Positions 11,036-22,489 of a DNA stretch of 64,000 bases are shown in pieces. How positions within the stretch are numbered: position 1 is the first letter of the stretch; every line of letters begins with the position of its first letter. Position numbers and translations under genes: made by a program. The notes under the pieces are model-generated. The model ran no database searches, was not told the DNA's origin, and saw only the letters and a program-made list of their open reading frames with translations. The DNA comes from Tillus elongatus (lineage: Eukaryota > Arthropoda > Insecta > Coleoptera > Cleridae). The stretch lies in contig OZ023270.1 in NCBI GenBank assembly GCA_964006375.1, positions 52,936,120 to 53,000,119 on the forward strand, written 5' to 3'.

Positions 11036-11690
11036 ACATAAAGTTTGGTATCTTACATGCACGCTGACAGTAATGTTACCTTTTGTTCGCTTGCCTTTAC
11101 CGAGTTATTGACATGTCAAGTTTTTACACATTGCATACTTTAAACAATTTCTCAGCAGCTGATAGATACAGTTTGGTATCTCACACGTACGCTGACACTA
11201 TTCTTACCTTTTGTTCTCTTGTGTTTGCCGAGTTATTTACATGTAAAGTTTTTTACACATTACATACTTTAAACAATTTATCAGCTGCTAAAAGATAAAG
11301 TTTGGTATTTCGCACGTACGCTGACACTATTCTTACTTGTTGTTCTCTTGCGTTTGCCGAGTGATTTACACGTAAAGTTTTTTACACATTACATACTTTT
11401 TAAACAATTTCTCAGCAGCTGATAGATAAAGTTTGGTATCTCGCACGTACGCTGACACTATTCTTACCTTTTATTCTCTTGCGTTTGCCGAGTTATTTAC
11501 ATGTAAAGTTTTTTACACATTACATACTTTAAACAATTTCTCAGCTGCTGGCAGATAAAGTTTGGTATCTCGCACGCACGCTGACACTATCCTTACCTTT
11601 TGTTCCCTTGCCTTTGCCGAGTTATTTACATGTAAAGTTTTTAACACGTTACATACTTTTTGAACAATTTCTCAGTACGGTTCTGTTCCG
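11036..11690 (+). repeat. Tandem array of about 130-bp units (about 5 copies)
   Basis: The unit starts near AGATAAAGTTTGGTATCTC and contains CTGACACTATTCTTACC, GCCGAGTTATTTACATG and TTTAAACAATTTCTCAG. Starts are near 11036, 11166, 11294, 11427 and 11552. The same unit forms an array at 31530-31990 and an inverted piece near 12650-12780. Open frames here are short and not conserved. Confidence 0.88.
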
Positions 11691-12395
11691 TTACACCCTT
11701 TCCCCTCCTAAACATTAAATTTGACATACAGTTCACATTGGCCTTGGGAATATTCTGGATACATGGACAATTGGCTTCTACTGCCAAGTTATCACTTCGC
11801 TTTTAGTAGACCGTTAGTACGGGTACCCGTTTAGATGGTTTCTTATATATTACTCTGTTCACCCACGTTATTTCTGAAATTGTGCCTTGTTTACCTTGTT
11901 CTCTTAATGACCATCAGTGTTGTAGTGGTTAAAGCGTGCATGTGTCGCTGGTTCCTGGTCCGTGCCAATGTTATTTGTTTTCTACATTGTTTTTGCAATG
12001 AAGGGTCTGCTTCGCCGGGGGATTCTCCTTCCCCTCTCGCATGCATACAACCCACCCTCGTTGCATAAACCACAAGTCAAATTTCCTGAGAGCAGCCCTC
12101 AAAAAAGTAACAGGAGCTGGGGCGAATAGGGGTTCTGTGCGGGGAGACAGGGTTAAAGGGGGATGTGGCTTTTAAATGTGAAAAAGGCAGCTTTAAGCCG
12201 TTTCTTCGCATTTTCTGCTCATAATTCCTTTTTACTACCTACCCTGCCCGGCATCCCTATTTTACTCCTGGTCCCGTATCTTCCTTGTGGGGAGTCAACA
12301 AGAAAATGTTCTTGTCGTTTGTGCATCCAGGGGAGGAGGTCTAAGCATGTTTCCGAAAAGATGTTACAAAAAAAAAAAACGTTCAGAAGGAACTA
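11691..12395 (+). repeat. Unique core of compound repeat unit, copy A
   Basis: About 700 bp that recurs almost unchanged at 31991-32570. It begins CAGTACGGTTCTGTTCCG and includes CTTCGCCGGGGGATTCTCC. No protein family is recognisable. A tRNA-like A-box/B-box pair (TAGTGGTTAAAGCG and GGTTCCTGGTCC, near 11920-11962) hints at a SINE-like head, but the spacing is short. Confidence 0.7.
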
Positions 12396-12399
12396 GCGA

Positions 12400-12790
12400 C
12401 ACATGCATGCTTAAACCACTACAACACAAATGGTCATTAACAGAACAAGGTAAACAATGCTCAATTTCAGAAATAATGTCTGTGAACACTTGAATATACA
12501 CGAAACAGTCTAAACGAGTACGCGTACTAGCGGTGTACTAAACTGAAAGCGAAGTGATAAATTGACAGTAGAAGCCAATATTTCATGTGTCTAGAATATT
12601 CCAGGGATTTCCAAAGTCAATGTGAACCTTATGTCGAATGTCATGTTTAGGAGGGGAAGGGGGTGTCACGGAACAGGACGTACAGATAAATTGTTAAAAA
12701 TAAGTATGTAATGTGTTAAATGTAAATAACTCGGCAAAGACCAGAAAACAAACTGTAAGAATAGTGTCAGTGTACATGTAAGTTATCTGA
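12400..12790 (-). repeat. Inverted arm of compound unit, copy A
   Basis: Reverse complement of parts of 11550-11960: GTTTAGGAGGGGAAGGGGG, TGGTCATTAACAGAACAAGG and CTCGGCAAAGACC all have plus-strand partners there. The segment 11.5-12.8 kb is thus a large imperfect foldback. Confidence 0.8.
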
Positions 12791-13190
12791 AACTGTTCGG
12801 GAGGTCATTTGCAAATTAACCGTAAATATATTTAGATACACAATATCATTGTGCTTACAATAATGTCTGAAATTAAAGGTAGTGAGAAAATAATACTGGC
12901 GATTAACTTCAATGCCATTGGTTTCGAGAATAGTTTCTACAGTGGCAAAAGTATTCATAACATATTGTTAAATTTAAGTCAATCAAATATATCTACAAAA
13001 CACGATATTACAGTTTGGCAAAAGTAATACAATAAGCTCAGTACAATAAAATAAAAGAATAAGTCATGGATATAAAATTATATATGAAGTTATATTATTA
13101 TTTAATAGTTACAATGTAAACATTTGGGCAAGGTAGGTGGTCCCTATTTATCCGGGGTTGTTTAATTTGCTTACGCTAAAACAATATTGA
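12791..13190. other. AT-rich interval, nothing recognised
   Basis: No conserved coding frame, RNA gene or clear repeat partner was seen. Confidence 0.5.
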
Positions 13191-13199
13191 TTTTATGAC

Positions 13200-13940
13200 G
13201 AAACCCGGTTGGTCATGAGCTCGCTAGCTTGCAAGCACTCGCAAGCCGTAGGAGAGATGGAAGGGGAGGAAATGTTGACGGCAGGTAAGTAAAATTTTAT
13301 TTGAAGAGCTATTGTTTATCTATCTTCCAGAATTTTTATAGTAAAACTGCGAGTGGTTTCACCTCTACTTTGCTGTATTGGGTGGTTTTAACAAGAAATA
13401 AATAAAAAATCTTTAGTAAGTTTAAAAAAAAAGATTTCAAAGAAGTCACTGCGAATCGATGCTGGGACTAAGTTTGTGTTTCTGTTTTCCAGAATTTTAA
13501 GAGTAAATCTGCACGGGATTTGATCTTTATTTTGCTGTACTAAATTTTAATAACAAAAACTTCTTTTAACAAAAACTTCTTAGTAAGATTTAAAAAATAT
13601 ATATCAAGGGAATGACTGCGATTCGATTCTAGGGCCAAGGCTGTGTTTCTGTCTTCTAGAGGATCATGTTTGTAGTCATTAATGAAACGTCAATTAGAAG
13701 AAGTAATATACACAATAAAAATTAAAGCAACTTGTAAAGTGTCAGATGGTTATGATGAGCGGGGAGGAAATCTTGACAGATAATTACATTTTGTATTTAA
13801 AAAACTATACATACTAACAGATTAAGACTAAGCGTCGTTATTGCTCCTATAAAATGCTACCAAAAAAATATAGCGCCAAACACTCGCAAGGCGTAGGAGA
13901 GGTAAGGAAACCTTGAATATTTGAATTGTTATTTAAAAAA
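13200..13940 (-). repeat. Inverted relatives of the 148-bp satellite
   Basis: CTCGCAAGCCGTAGGAGAG and GGAGGAAATGTTGACGGCAG (13235-13285), and a second ACTCGCAAGGCGTAGGAGAG (13873-13892), are reverse complements of the satellite core at 24.7-31.4 kb. The segment around 13260-13310 resembles the sequence interrupted by the mag-like element at 25725. Confidence 0.75.
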
Positions 13941-14066
13941 CCATACATACCAGCAGGTTGAAATTCACCATGGTTAAAAGTTGAAAGAAAGATAATCTAA
14001 TTGTTTTTAACTATACGAGTACCTAACAGTTTTTATTCTAGGCCAAATCAAGAAAAATGTTAGCAA

Positions 14067-14204
14067 TGTGGCGGTGGTTCCGACCGCAGTGTTTCCGTCA
14101 ACACTGTTCTATGTTTCTGCATAAATACTCTTGACAGTTAAACGTTGCGTTACGTTATGCGACAGCCAGCTGTCAAGAACTACGGCATATAAGAGACACC
14201 AGGC

Positions 14205-14239
<35 letters not shown>

Positions 14240-14429
14240 TCTCTGCCAACCGCTACAGTGAACACATGTCCTCCACGCTCGGTACTCGTGTACTGTTGTA
14301 ATTGTTATTATATCATAAAGTGTATTATAGTTAAATGTATCATATAGTTTAGTCAGTTAGTGAAGTAATAAAGTTATATTAAATGTTTACGTATGGATTT
14401 AATATCAACAAGTGCAATTAACATCCATA
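14067..14429 (+). repeat. 5' LTR of deleted CsRn1-like element
   Basis: Starts TGTGGCGG and ends ATCCATA, 363 bp. It contains a (CT)n tract near 14209-14237 and an AATAAAG polyadenylation-like signal near 14367. It is longer than the LTRs of the intact relative, partly through the CT tract. Confidence 0.9.
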
Positions 14430-14581
14430 TTGGTGACCCCGTGCCGCAAGCCGAAGATGCCGAGCCTGTTGTTCCAGCCGACGTGGCCTAACTTCCACGC
14501 ACGTGCTCATGCCCACAGAAAACGAATTTCTAAACAGGTAAGTCCTTTCTAATTTAAAAATTATCTGATTTTTTTTCCACA

Positions 14582-14824
14582 ATGGCCGAAGATTCTTCAA
14601 GCAGCAATATCATGGCAATGGTTGCAATAAAATTACCTCCTATATGGAGACGTAACGTGAAAATCTGGCAAATGCAGGTTGACGCCCAGTTCGATATATC
14701 GCAGATCAGTTCTGAAAAGACAAAATTTAGTCATGCAATCGCTATACTCGATCCTGATGTCGCAGAGTCAATTTCAGATTTTTTAACCCAACCATTATCA
14801 TCAACCCGCATTCATTCTTTGTGA
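14582..14824 (+). pseudogene. gag N-terminal stub of deleted element
   Basis: From the ATG at 14582 about 75 codons match the start of the intact gag at 55211 with few changes ([28 protein letters not shown]). After the AACCC junction the frame enters pol-derived sequence out of frame and stops at 14824. Only the matrix-like N terminus is left, so the product is non-functional. Confidence 0.85.
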
Positions 14825-15313
14825 TAACGAACAGACAACTTTCCAGCCTCAGAGACATCCTAGTGAAACTGAAAGTGACAGTGAAAGTCCAACACCTAGT
14901 GAAACTGAAAGTGACAGTGAAGTTCCCGTTCCCGTTCAAACTACACGCCATGGAGGTAGAGTTCGATTTCCAGGAAGATACTTGAACTAATAGCGTTGCC
15001 ACTGATAATACTCTTGACAGTTAAACGTTGCGTTACGTTATGCGACAGCCAGCTATCAAGAACTACGGCATATAAGAGACACCAGGCGATCTCTCTCTCT
15101 CTCTCTCTCTCTCTCTGCTCTCTACCAACCGCTACAGTGAACATACGTCCTCCACGCTCGGTACTCGTGTACTGTTGTAATTGTTATTATATCATAAAGT
15201 GTATTATAGTTAAATGTATCATATAGTTTATTCAGTTAGTGAAGTAATAAAGTTATATTAAATGTTTACGTATGGATTTAATATCAACAAGTGCAATTAA
15301 CATCCATAAGCAA

Positions 15314-15689
15314 TATTGTCTAATTTAACTTAGGATAATAATCAATGTATAATGTTATTGATGCAGTGCGGTGGCTACAATGAAATAAACAGCTGCTGAA
15401 GACACAAAGTTATGGGTGCGACGACATCGCCTTTAGACTGTGATCATGATGATGGATGCAAAGCTTATTGGTAAATTGTTTACAACAGCGAGAATTTAAA
15501 ATAAACGATTTACTAGCCTTATATTACCTTTCTGGTTTGTTGATAATAGTATATTTGAGTAGAAATTTTAATATAAAATTAGCCTAAAAAATTTCGGTTA
15601 TCGTCTGTTTAGAAAGGATCACATAATGTATACATTTTTAGCGCTTTTTTTAAAGGCGTGTAATATTTTGTTGAAGTAGGTATCTTTAT
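15314..15689. other. Interval between elements, nothing recognised
   Basis: Between the target duplication of the deleted element and the first recognisable gag sequence of the errantivirus-like element. No conserved frame. Confidence 0.5.
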
Positions 15690-15723
15690 CAGAACTCGAA
15701 CTCGAAGACTAGAGGGAAGGTTT

Positions 15724-16126
15724 TATACACCCAACTTCAGAGCACAACCCAATAGGAACCCGACTCAAAACTTTAACCGAAATCCGAATCAAAATTTTAG
15801 TCGAAACCCCAATAGACCACCTAATAACGGCTCAAATCAAATTAATTATCAAAGACAGCATTTAAAAATTGGAGGCAATCGCAGGTAAATTTCTCTGAGG
15901 TAGATCCTCAGCAAGAAAATCAGAGTAATTACGCAAATGACAATTTTACGTATACACATGAAGATTCCCCAGACAATAACGCTTATTTCTCGGAAAACGC
16001 CGAAATAAATTATATAAACCATGGCGACTACGACGAACCAGACATACCTGACCCAACCGAAAACCAATTGGAAGACCAGTATACAGAAATAGAAAATTTT
16101 CGTTTAACAGCTTCGGAAAAGCCATA
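15724..16126 (+). pseudogene. gag C-terminal remnant, errantivirus-like
   Basis: The frame reads through repeated Asn/Arg/Pro units (RNPTQNFNRNPNQNF, SRNPNRPPNNGS), as in the RNA-binding tail of errantiviral Gag, which lacks a CCHC knuckle. A stop at about 15888 requires a shift to the next frame, which continues as an acidic segment (ENQSNYANDNF) and ends ENFRLTASEKP with TAA at 16124. The N-terminal capsid part is absent. Confidence 0.7.
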
Positions 16127-16159
16127 AGTAATGCAAGCTTGCCAAAACAAAGCAACACC

Positions 16160-17553
16160 TTACCCTGCCTTATAACCTTAGACCCACCTTTAAAAAATTT
16201 GGTGGATACGGGCGCAACAAACTCATTAACGAACCCGGATGCAGCTGTTGCTTATTTTTCTAATAATATGTATAAAGAGAATTTTACATGAAAAACAATT
16301 ATGTCACATTCAAAACACGATACGTGCTTGAATGTTGACCTTTTCGAACAGAACCAGGATTTAAAATTCTTTATTGTTCAATTTTGATCAATCATTTTGA
16401 TGCTCTGTTAGGGGCAAATAGCCTCGAACGGATGAACGCGTTAATAAACTTGAGAAAAGGCAGTATTATACTAAACAATGTAAAATATTCATTGGTAAGA
16501 TACGACAGCTCTATACAGCAGGAAAATTTTAATGTCTCAGTTACGGAACAAACGGCAACCCTTCCTATAAAAATTAGGAAAGGCCCAGTATTGATACCAA
16601 CACAAGAAGTCGAAGGAATAAACATTCCCGAGATCTTGACGATAGCAAATAACTATCAGTGCAAAGTTCCGATAGCAGGCACTCTGCCGCATATGACATC
16701 GAAACCATTGATAAAAGCGAGACACACTAACCATAACGAAATTGATGTGTGCAACGTTATTTTCTCCACAGACAAAAGTAGGCCAGCACACATTAAACTT
16801 GACTTAGGTCATTTAAACCCTGCGAAACAGGTGGCTGTAAGAGAGCAGTGTATGCGTTATAAACAAGTATTTTATCGCGAAGGCGACGTACTCACATTCA
16901 CCAACGGCATACAACATACCATCCCGCTAAATTGCGATATACCAGTTTTCACGAAGCCTTATCGCTTCCCACATATTCAACGTGAGGAACTTGAGAAGCA
17001 AATCTCAGAATTACGACGTCAGAATATTATAGTCGAGAGTGAATCCGCCTACAACATACCAGTGTTTCTTATAAATAAAAAACCAAATAAGAACGGTGAA
17101 AAAAGCTGGCGAATGGTCGTCGATTTTTGCAAATTGAACGAAAAGACGATTGAGGATAAATATCCTATTCCGAATATCACTAGCATTCTAGATCTGTTAG
17201 GAAATTCGAATTATTTGTCAAAATTAGATTTAAAAAGCGGATATTACCAAATTGAAATCGATCCGAAGGATCGACATAAAACTGCTTTTAACTGTCAGCA
17301 AGCCCATTGGCAATTTGTCTGTATGCCGTTCGGGGTTAAAAATGGCCCGGCTTGCTTTGTCCGTACAATGGGTCTTATGGATAATATTTGCTTTGTATAT
17401 TTGGATGATATAATAATAATTGGGAAAACTTTTGAAGAACACTTAAAAAATATAGAAACAGTCCTACATAGATTACAAGAACATAACTTAAAGGTCCAAA
17501 TCGAGAAATCCGATTTTTTTTACAGGATATCGAATATCTTGGACATCTTGTGA
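16160..17553 (+). pseudogene. Protease and reverse transcriptase, errantivirus-like
   Basis: The aspartic protease begins near 16185 (NLVDTGATNSL, catalytic D-T-G), but stops and a shift separate it from the main open frame at 16384-17553. That frame holds the reverse transcriptase: WRMVVDFCKLNE, YPIPNI, LDLKSGYYQI (motif A), CMPFGVKNGP, and FVYLDDIII (catalytic YLDD). The frame is lost near 17513-17525 at a poly(T) run, where the following YLGHLVS-type segment is in another frame. A function in reverse transcription is certain for the family; this copy cannot make it whole. Confidence 0.85.
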
Positions 17554-18542
17554 GCACCAGAGGAGTCAAACCGAACCCTAAATTAATTGAAAAGATCAAA
17601 AATATATCTATACCAAATTCCCAAAAACAAATCAAAGCATTTCTAGGTATCGCTGGATACTATCGAAAATTTATAAAAGGATTCGCAACTATTGCCAAAC
17701 CTCTGACACTTTGTCTTAAGAAAAATAGCAAAGTAATACATGCACCGGAATTCATTAAATCCTTTAATAACATTAAACGCATAATTTCAAATCCCCCAAT
17801 TCTAGCCTATCCTGACTTTACTAAACGATTTAACGTAACGACAGACGCGTCAAACGTTGGCTTAGGAGCTGTCTTGACACAAGGACCTATTGGCAAAGAT
17901 AAACCAATAATGTTTATCAGCCGTACACTAAACAATCACGAACAGAACTACCCGACAATCGAAAAAGAATGTTTAGCTATAATTTGGGCCACAAAACTAT
18001 TCAGACCTTACATTTACGGACAAACATTTAACGTAATAAGCGACCATAAACCACTGCAATGGTTATTTAATTTAAAAGAACCGAATTCTAAATGAATTCG
18101 ATGGCGCTTAAAATTGGAAGAATTTGATTACACCATTGTATATAAAAAACGAAAACATAACACGAATGCCGATTTTCTCTCGAGATTAGAAGCATATCCC
18201 CTAGAAACGGAAGACGATCTGTTATCTATGTTCAACAACCCTGGCGACATTAATCAGAGAGATCCGATCGAACCCACAGACTTAGACGAATTCATTCCAC
18301 AGGACAGACCTACAGACACACAAACTTCTGACACAACAAATGCCTCAAAAATAAAAATACTTTCAGACGTACAAATCACTCCACCTAACGAGGCCTTAAC
18401 AACGGTGACACAACATTCACAAGCAGAAAACACTAGCGCAACGTTACCGATTACAGACAAAGCCCTTAATTTATATAAAAATCAATTCATATTTACATTC
18501 TACAGTAAACCCGGAGTAAACGTGATTTCCCCCTTTCAATAA
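17550..18542 (+). pseudogene. RT thumb and RNase H, errantivirus-like
   Basis: Continues the polymerase: GIAGYYRKFI, then RNase H with TDASNVGLGAVL (catalytic D), IEKECLAI (E) and VISDHKPLQWL (D). A TGA at 18093-18095 interrupts the frame, which resumes in register from 18096 (LEEFDYTIVYKKRKHNTNADFLS). The region after about 18230 is a low-complexity linker rich in Thr, Asp and Pro. The frame ends at 18542. Confidence 0.83.
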
Positions 18543-18549
18543 ACGACGA

Positions 18550-19797
18550 ATGTTAGTTCACATATCCCGAAATAATTACGAAAACGAGATCACTAATATT
18601 TTGCAAGAATTCGTATATCCAGGCGTAATAAATGCAATTTATACTAAAGTCCGAAACATGTACGAAATGTTAGCAAATTTAATCCAGAACACATTTGAAA
18701 ATTCAGTGAGGTTCGTGTATACCAACACAGTACTTAATGACGTAGTCGATCCCCTAATTCAGAGCAATATTTTGTTAGAAGCTCATAGTCCAGACCACCG
18801 CGGAGCTCAAGAGCTAATGGCCCAAATAAGCAGAAAGTATTATTGGCCAAACCTAATCAATGATTGCCAAAAATATGTTGACACATGTAATTTTTGCCAA
18901 CAGGCTAAATATGAACGACACCCTGTCATTTACAAACTAAAATTAACACCCACTATCAGATAACCATTTCAGACAGTTTTTATGGACATATTTTCCATTG
19001 CTAGGCAAAAATAGTTGACAGCCATTGACTCGTTTAGCAAATACGCTATGTATCAGCCTCTTTTTTCTATGAATATCCCCGACATAATAGAAGCATACGT
19101 CAGATTATTTTCGCAATATAAAATGCCAAAGCTTCTTATAACGGATAACCAATTTACTACACCTTTATTTAAAGACATGCTTAAGATGCACAACGTAACA
19201 CACCACCTGATCACACCCAACCATCCAAACAGTAATGCACCTATCGAACGACTACACGGTACTTTAATAGAAATTATCAAGACTATAACAGCCTCAAAAA
19301 ATAAAATACTGACATTACACCCTTTTGAAAACGCAATAATAATTTATAACCGAACCATACATACACAAACAAAATTTAAACCTATCGTACTACTTTTCGG
19401 TCACCTAGGAACAAACGACATGTTAAATATTTTCGACGCAAACTACTATCACGAGTTTACGAGCGAAATGTACGACATAATTAAGGCACTTTATGAAATG
19501 GTCAAGGAACAACAGGAAACGAACAAAAATAAAATCATTAACTACCAGAATCGAAGTAGGGCAGACTACCCCGATATCTCAACGAACGTACCGATTTATT
19601 TAAAACAAAGACCGAGACATAACAAAGCTCCACACTATAAAACCGAAAACATGTTACAAGATTTAGGCGATAAAATAAAAACGGACAAATCCAAAATTTA
19701 TCATAAACAAGAATTGAAACCAATTAGAAAGTCACAACTAACAAGACATTTTGTTCCAGATGAAAATTTACCGGGTACTTCTTTTACTGCTCATTAG
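18550..19797 (+). pseudogene. Integrase, errantivirus-like
   Basis: The zinc-binding HHCC region is visible (HSPDHRGAQELM ... YVDTCNFCQQAK). TAA at 18961 and TAG at about 19012 interrupt the catalytic core in the same frame. The core resumes as TAIDSFSKYAMYQPL, LLITDNQFTT (D) and NAPIERLHGTLIE (E). A basic C-terminal tail follows, and the stop at 19797 overlaps the start of env, as is common in this group. Two in-frame stops make the enzyme non-functional. Confidence 0.83.
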
Positions 19798-21436
19798 TAA
19801 CGTAACACAGCCACAACGAATATACATTAAAGACCTTAAAAACCATCCTGGAGTACTTCCACTGAAATTAGGACCTGTACGTATACAAAAGACTTACCAC
19901 ACATTTATACATAACTATGCATTTAAACCATTACGTGACCAAATATTTAAGTTAGATCAGAGTATCCAAAAGTTAGAGCAAGACTCGAAACCGACAAATT
20001 CCATTTTTACAAACACACACATTTTATTTCTAAAACAGCGAACTATTCATTTAAAAAATCAAATTTTAACTATACACCCTGATATCCTTCCTCAAATTTC
20101 CCCACGACCTAGACGAGGACTCACAAACGCTATTGGCTCAATTTTTAAATTTGTCTCAGGCACATTAGATGCAGATGATGGTGCTAGATATGATAACGCG
20201 ATTTCAAAATTAAAAGAAAATCAACAAAACATTATAAGTCACTTTAATAAACAACTTTCAATCAATACAAAATTAATAGAAAATTACCAAGAGACCTTAA
20301 AGAATATTTCCAGCAATTTTGATGCAATCAAAACAGTAATCTTAGCATTGGAAAATGTAGAAAGTATACAAGCCACAATTTCCATGCTAAATATAGCCAT
20401 AGTTGACTTAGAAGCTCTAATAAGTAACATCCAAATAGCCATCAGTTTTGCTACCATGGATATGTTACATTTAAATATAATAACAGAAGAGCAAATTAAC
20501 TTAATGAGAGCGTCTCTGTTAACACATCACAGTAATGACGAGTTTTACTCAGCGGATAATATTCTGTTTACTCAAACAATTTAAGCCGAATATTATGTGA
20601 CACCGGAACATATAGTTTTTCTACTGCATGTGCCTATATTGGATAAAATAACCTTCAATTTGTATCATCTATATTCTTTACCGACCATAGATAATACCTT
20701 AATCACACCACCCACGCCATACGTAGCGTTGGTAGATAATCACCAAGATCTATAATTATAAATCTTGGATAATCACATCTACTATTTGAAAGACATTTGT
20801 AGATCATTGCAACAAGAATTTTATTGTAATTCAGAAATTATTGACATAAATTATCAACAAGATAACTGTATTCAAAATTTATTACAAGTTAAACGTGACC
20901 CTAAATGTAAACATATTCCAGTTAATATTACAGAGTCACTAATAGAGACAATTAATAGCGCGAAATACCTCGCTATAATGCCGCAAGAAACGCTGTTACA
21001 TGAGAAGTGTGTAACCGAAGAGGTACACCGACTTAAAGGCGTATATTTGATAAGCGTGCCGTATTCTTGTTCTTTCGATTCGAAAGATTTTACTTATACA
21101 AATTTAGAAAAAAGTCTTAAAGAGGAACCAGCATTTTTACCACCTCTATTAGACGTTAAAACAAATGTGAAACCAATACAGCTAAATTTAAAATCATTTA
21201 ATTTAGATCAATTATCAAAACTCACTTTGGACGCTAATGCTCACCTTAGTTACATATCAACAGATACTTATTGGTCACATGGACACACAGGACTGATTTT
21301 TCTAATAGTCATAATCATAATAGTATTGATTTGGATAAACCGTAAGAAAGTTACACTTTGTATTAGCAACAAAAAGAATCCGGAGTATATTCAAGAAACC
21401 CCTCAGGTAGACATGGAAGCATTTCCATTACCATAA
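19760..21436 (+). pseudogene. env glycoprotein (insect errantivirus type), broken
   Basis: The open frame from the ATG at 19760 starts with a hydrophobic signal peptide (VLLLLLISN). Around residue 115 it has a furin-like site RPRR followed by a glycine-rich, fusion-peptide-like segment, then long alpha-helical repeats. This layout is known for errantiviral Env proteins related to baculovirus F. The frame is lost at about 20580; further stops lie at 20750-20760. A second open part, 20765-21436, holds cysteine-rich ectodomain and a C-terminal membrane anchor (LIFLIVIIIIVLIW) with a short cytoplasmic tail. The gene cannot give a full-length product. Confidence 0.8.
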
Positions 21437-21602
21437 TGTAAAGCTTGAACTATTGCCCAGAAATTAATAATTGATTGTTCTTAGTAATAGTATTAATTAA
21501 TTAAGATGTTAATTAAAACAAATAGTTGATATTTGTACCCAATAATATAATATTTGCATTTTTACAATATTTCGTGTAAGGGTCACGTTTTTTTTCTTAA
21601 AA

Positions 21603-21604
<2 letters not shown>

Positions 21605-21665
<61 letters not shown>
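21605..21665. repeat. (TA)n microsatellite
   Basis: About 60 bp of TA, 170 bp after the env stop. Confidence 0.97.
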
Positions 21666-21668
<3 letters not shown>

Positions 21669-22059
21669 ATAATAGGGAACGCAACCCTTCGATGACACAA
21701 GGTTACAACCCTCTTAGTAAACAATAGAAGTAACCTATTATAATAACAACAATCGACTAACGGTCACATAATATAATTACATAGCTCAACAATCAATCAC
21801 CAGTCGATATATTACTTAGCAGTTGTGTTATCTACTTAAGAGTAATCATGCAAAAGGCAAAATGTTTATTACTTGTCAGAATGATGGCGAAGCCTTAATG
21901 TACGGGCGTAATGAGTCGGGCGAGCGGGTGCCAAATGTGTCCAGTAACAATATCACTAACCTGTAATTAAAAATATACCTGAACACACCATTGTTCATCT
22001 AAAGCACAACCTAACATATATACGAGGAGCATTCAATTATTAGTTCATTAATCAATTAC

Positions 22060-22480
22060 CAATTACACGCTCCACTGAGCGACTCAACATCAATGACTAT
22101 TTATACTCAAAGCCCCTTTGAGCAAGCTAACTTTAAGAGCAGTTTGGACATAACGCTCCACTGAGCAACTTCAACATAAACAGCAGTTCCTACTCAATGC
22201 TCCACTGAGCAACATTATAAACTCTTAACAACGCACATCAGTGCCTTACAACTGCTTCTCAACAATGTCTCTAAGTGCTCAAATCATAGCTTCTCAAACA
22301 ATAATTACTCAGACAATAATTACTTAAACAATATTTACTCATATAATAGTTTCTCAGACAATATCTAAACAATAGTCAGTCAGACAGTAATCTAAACAAT
22401 AGTTACTCAGATAATATTTAGACAATAGTTACTAAGATAATAATTAGACAATAGTTACTAAGATAATAATTAGACAATAG
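22060..22480. repeat. Short-period degenerate minisatellites
   Basis: 22065-22210 repeats GCTCCACTGAGCAAC-like units. 22255-22480 repeats TTACTCAGACAATAAT-like units of about 16-30 bp. Non-coding. Confidence 0.8.
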
Positions 22481-22489
22481 TTCAACCTG

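Larger units (their letters stand above)
14067..15308 (+). mobile_element. Internally deleted CsRn1-like LTR retrotransposon
   Basis: Deletion derivative of the same family as the element at 54739-59463. The 5' LTR is 14067-14429. A primer-binding site TGGTGACCCCGTGC follows, then a leader and the first 75 or so codons of gag (ATG 14582). At 14803-14807 (AACCC) the sequence jumps to the last part of pol, removing about 3.5 kb relative to the intact copy. The 3' LTR (about 15005-15308) lacks its first 75 or so bases and the polypurine tract. AGCAA at 14062-14066 and 15309-15313 is a perfect 5-bp target duplication. It encodes no functional product. Confidence 0.9.
15690..21436 (+). mobile_element. 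Errantivirus-like (gypsy-group) endogenous retroelement, broken
   Basis: Plus-strand gag-pol-env order typical of insect errantiviruses. The 5' LTR and most of gag are missing, and no 3' LTR could be defined. All reading frames are broken by frameshifts and stops (listed under the parts), so the copy is an old, non-functional provirus. It is identified by the asparagine-rich gag tail, a D-T-G protease motif, Ty3/gypsy reverse transcriptase and integrase, and a downstream env with a furin-like site and membrane anchor. Confidence 0.85.

Noticed and set aside
13259..13290. GCAGGTAAGT at 13281-13290 as a splice donor of a host exon
   Set aside because: The segment is an inverted relative of the satellite family, with no coding frame upstream; the donor match is likely chance.
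14196..14240. (CT)n tract as an independent regulatory element
   Set aside because: It lies inside the LTR and varies in length between copies, so it is a microsatellite within the LTR.
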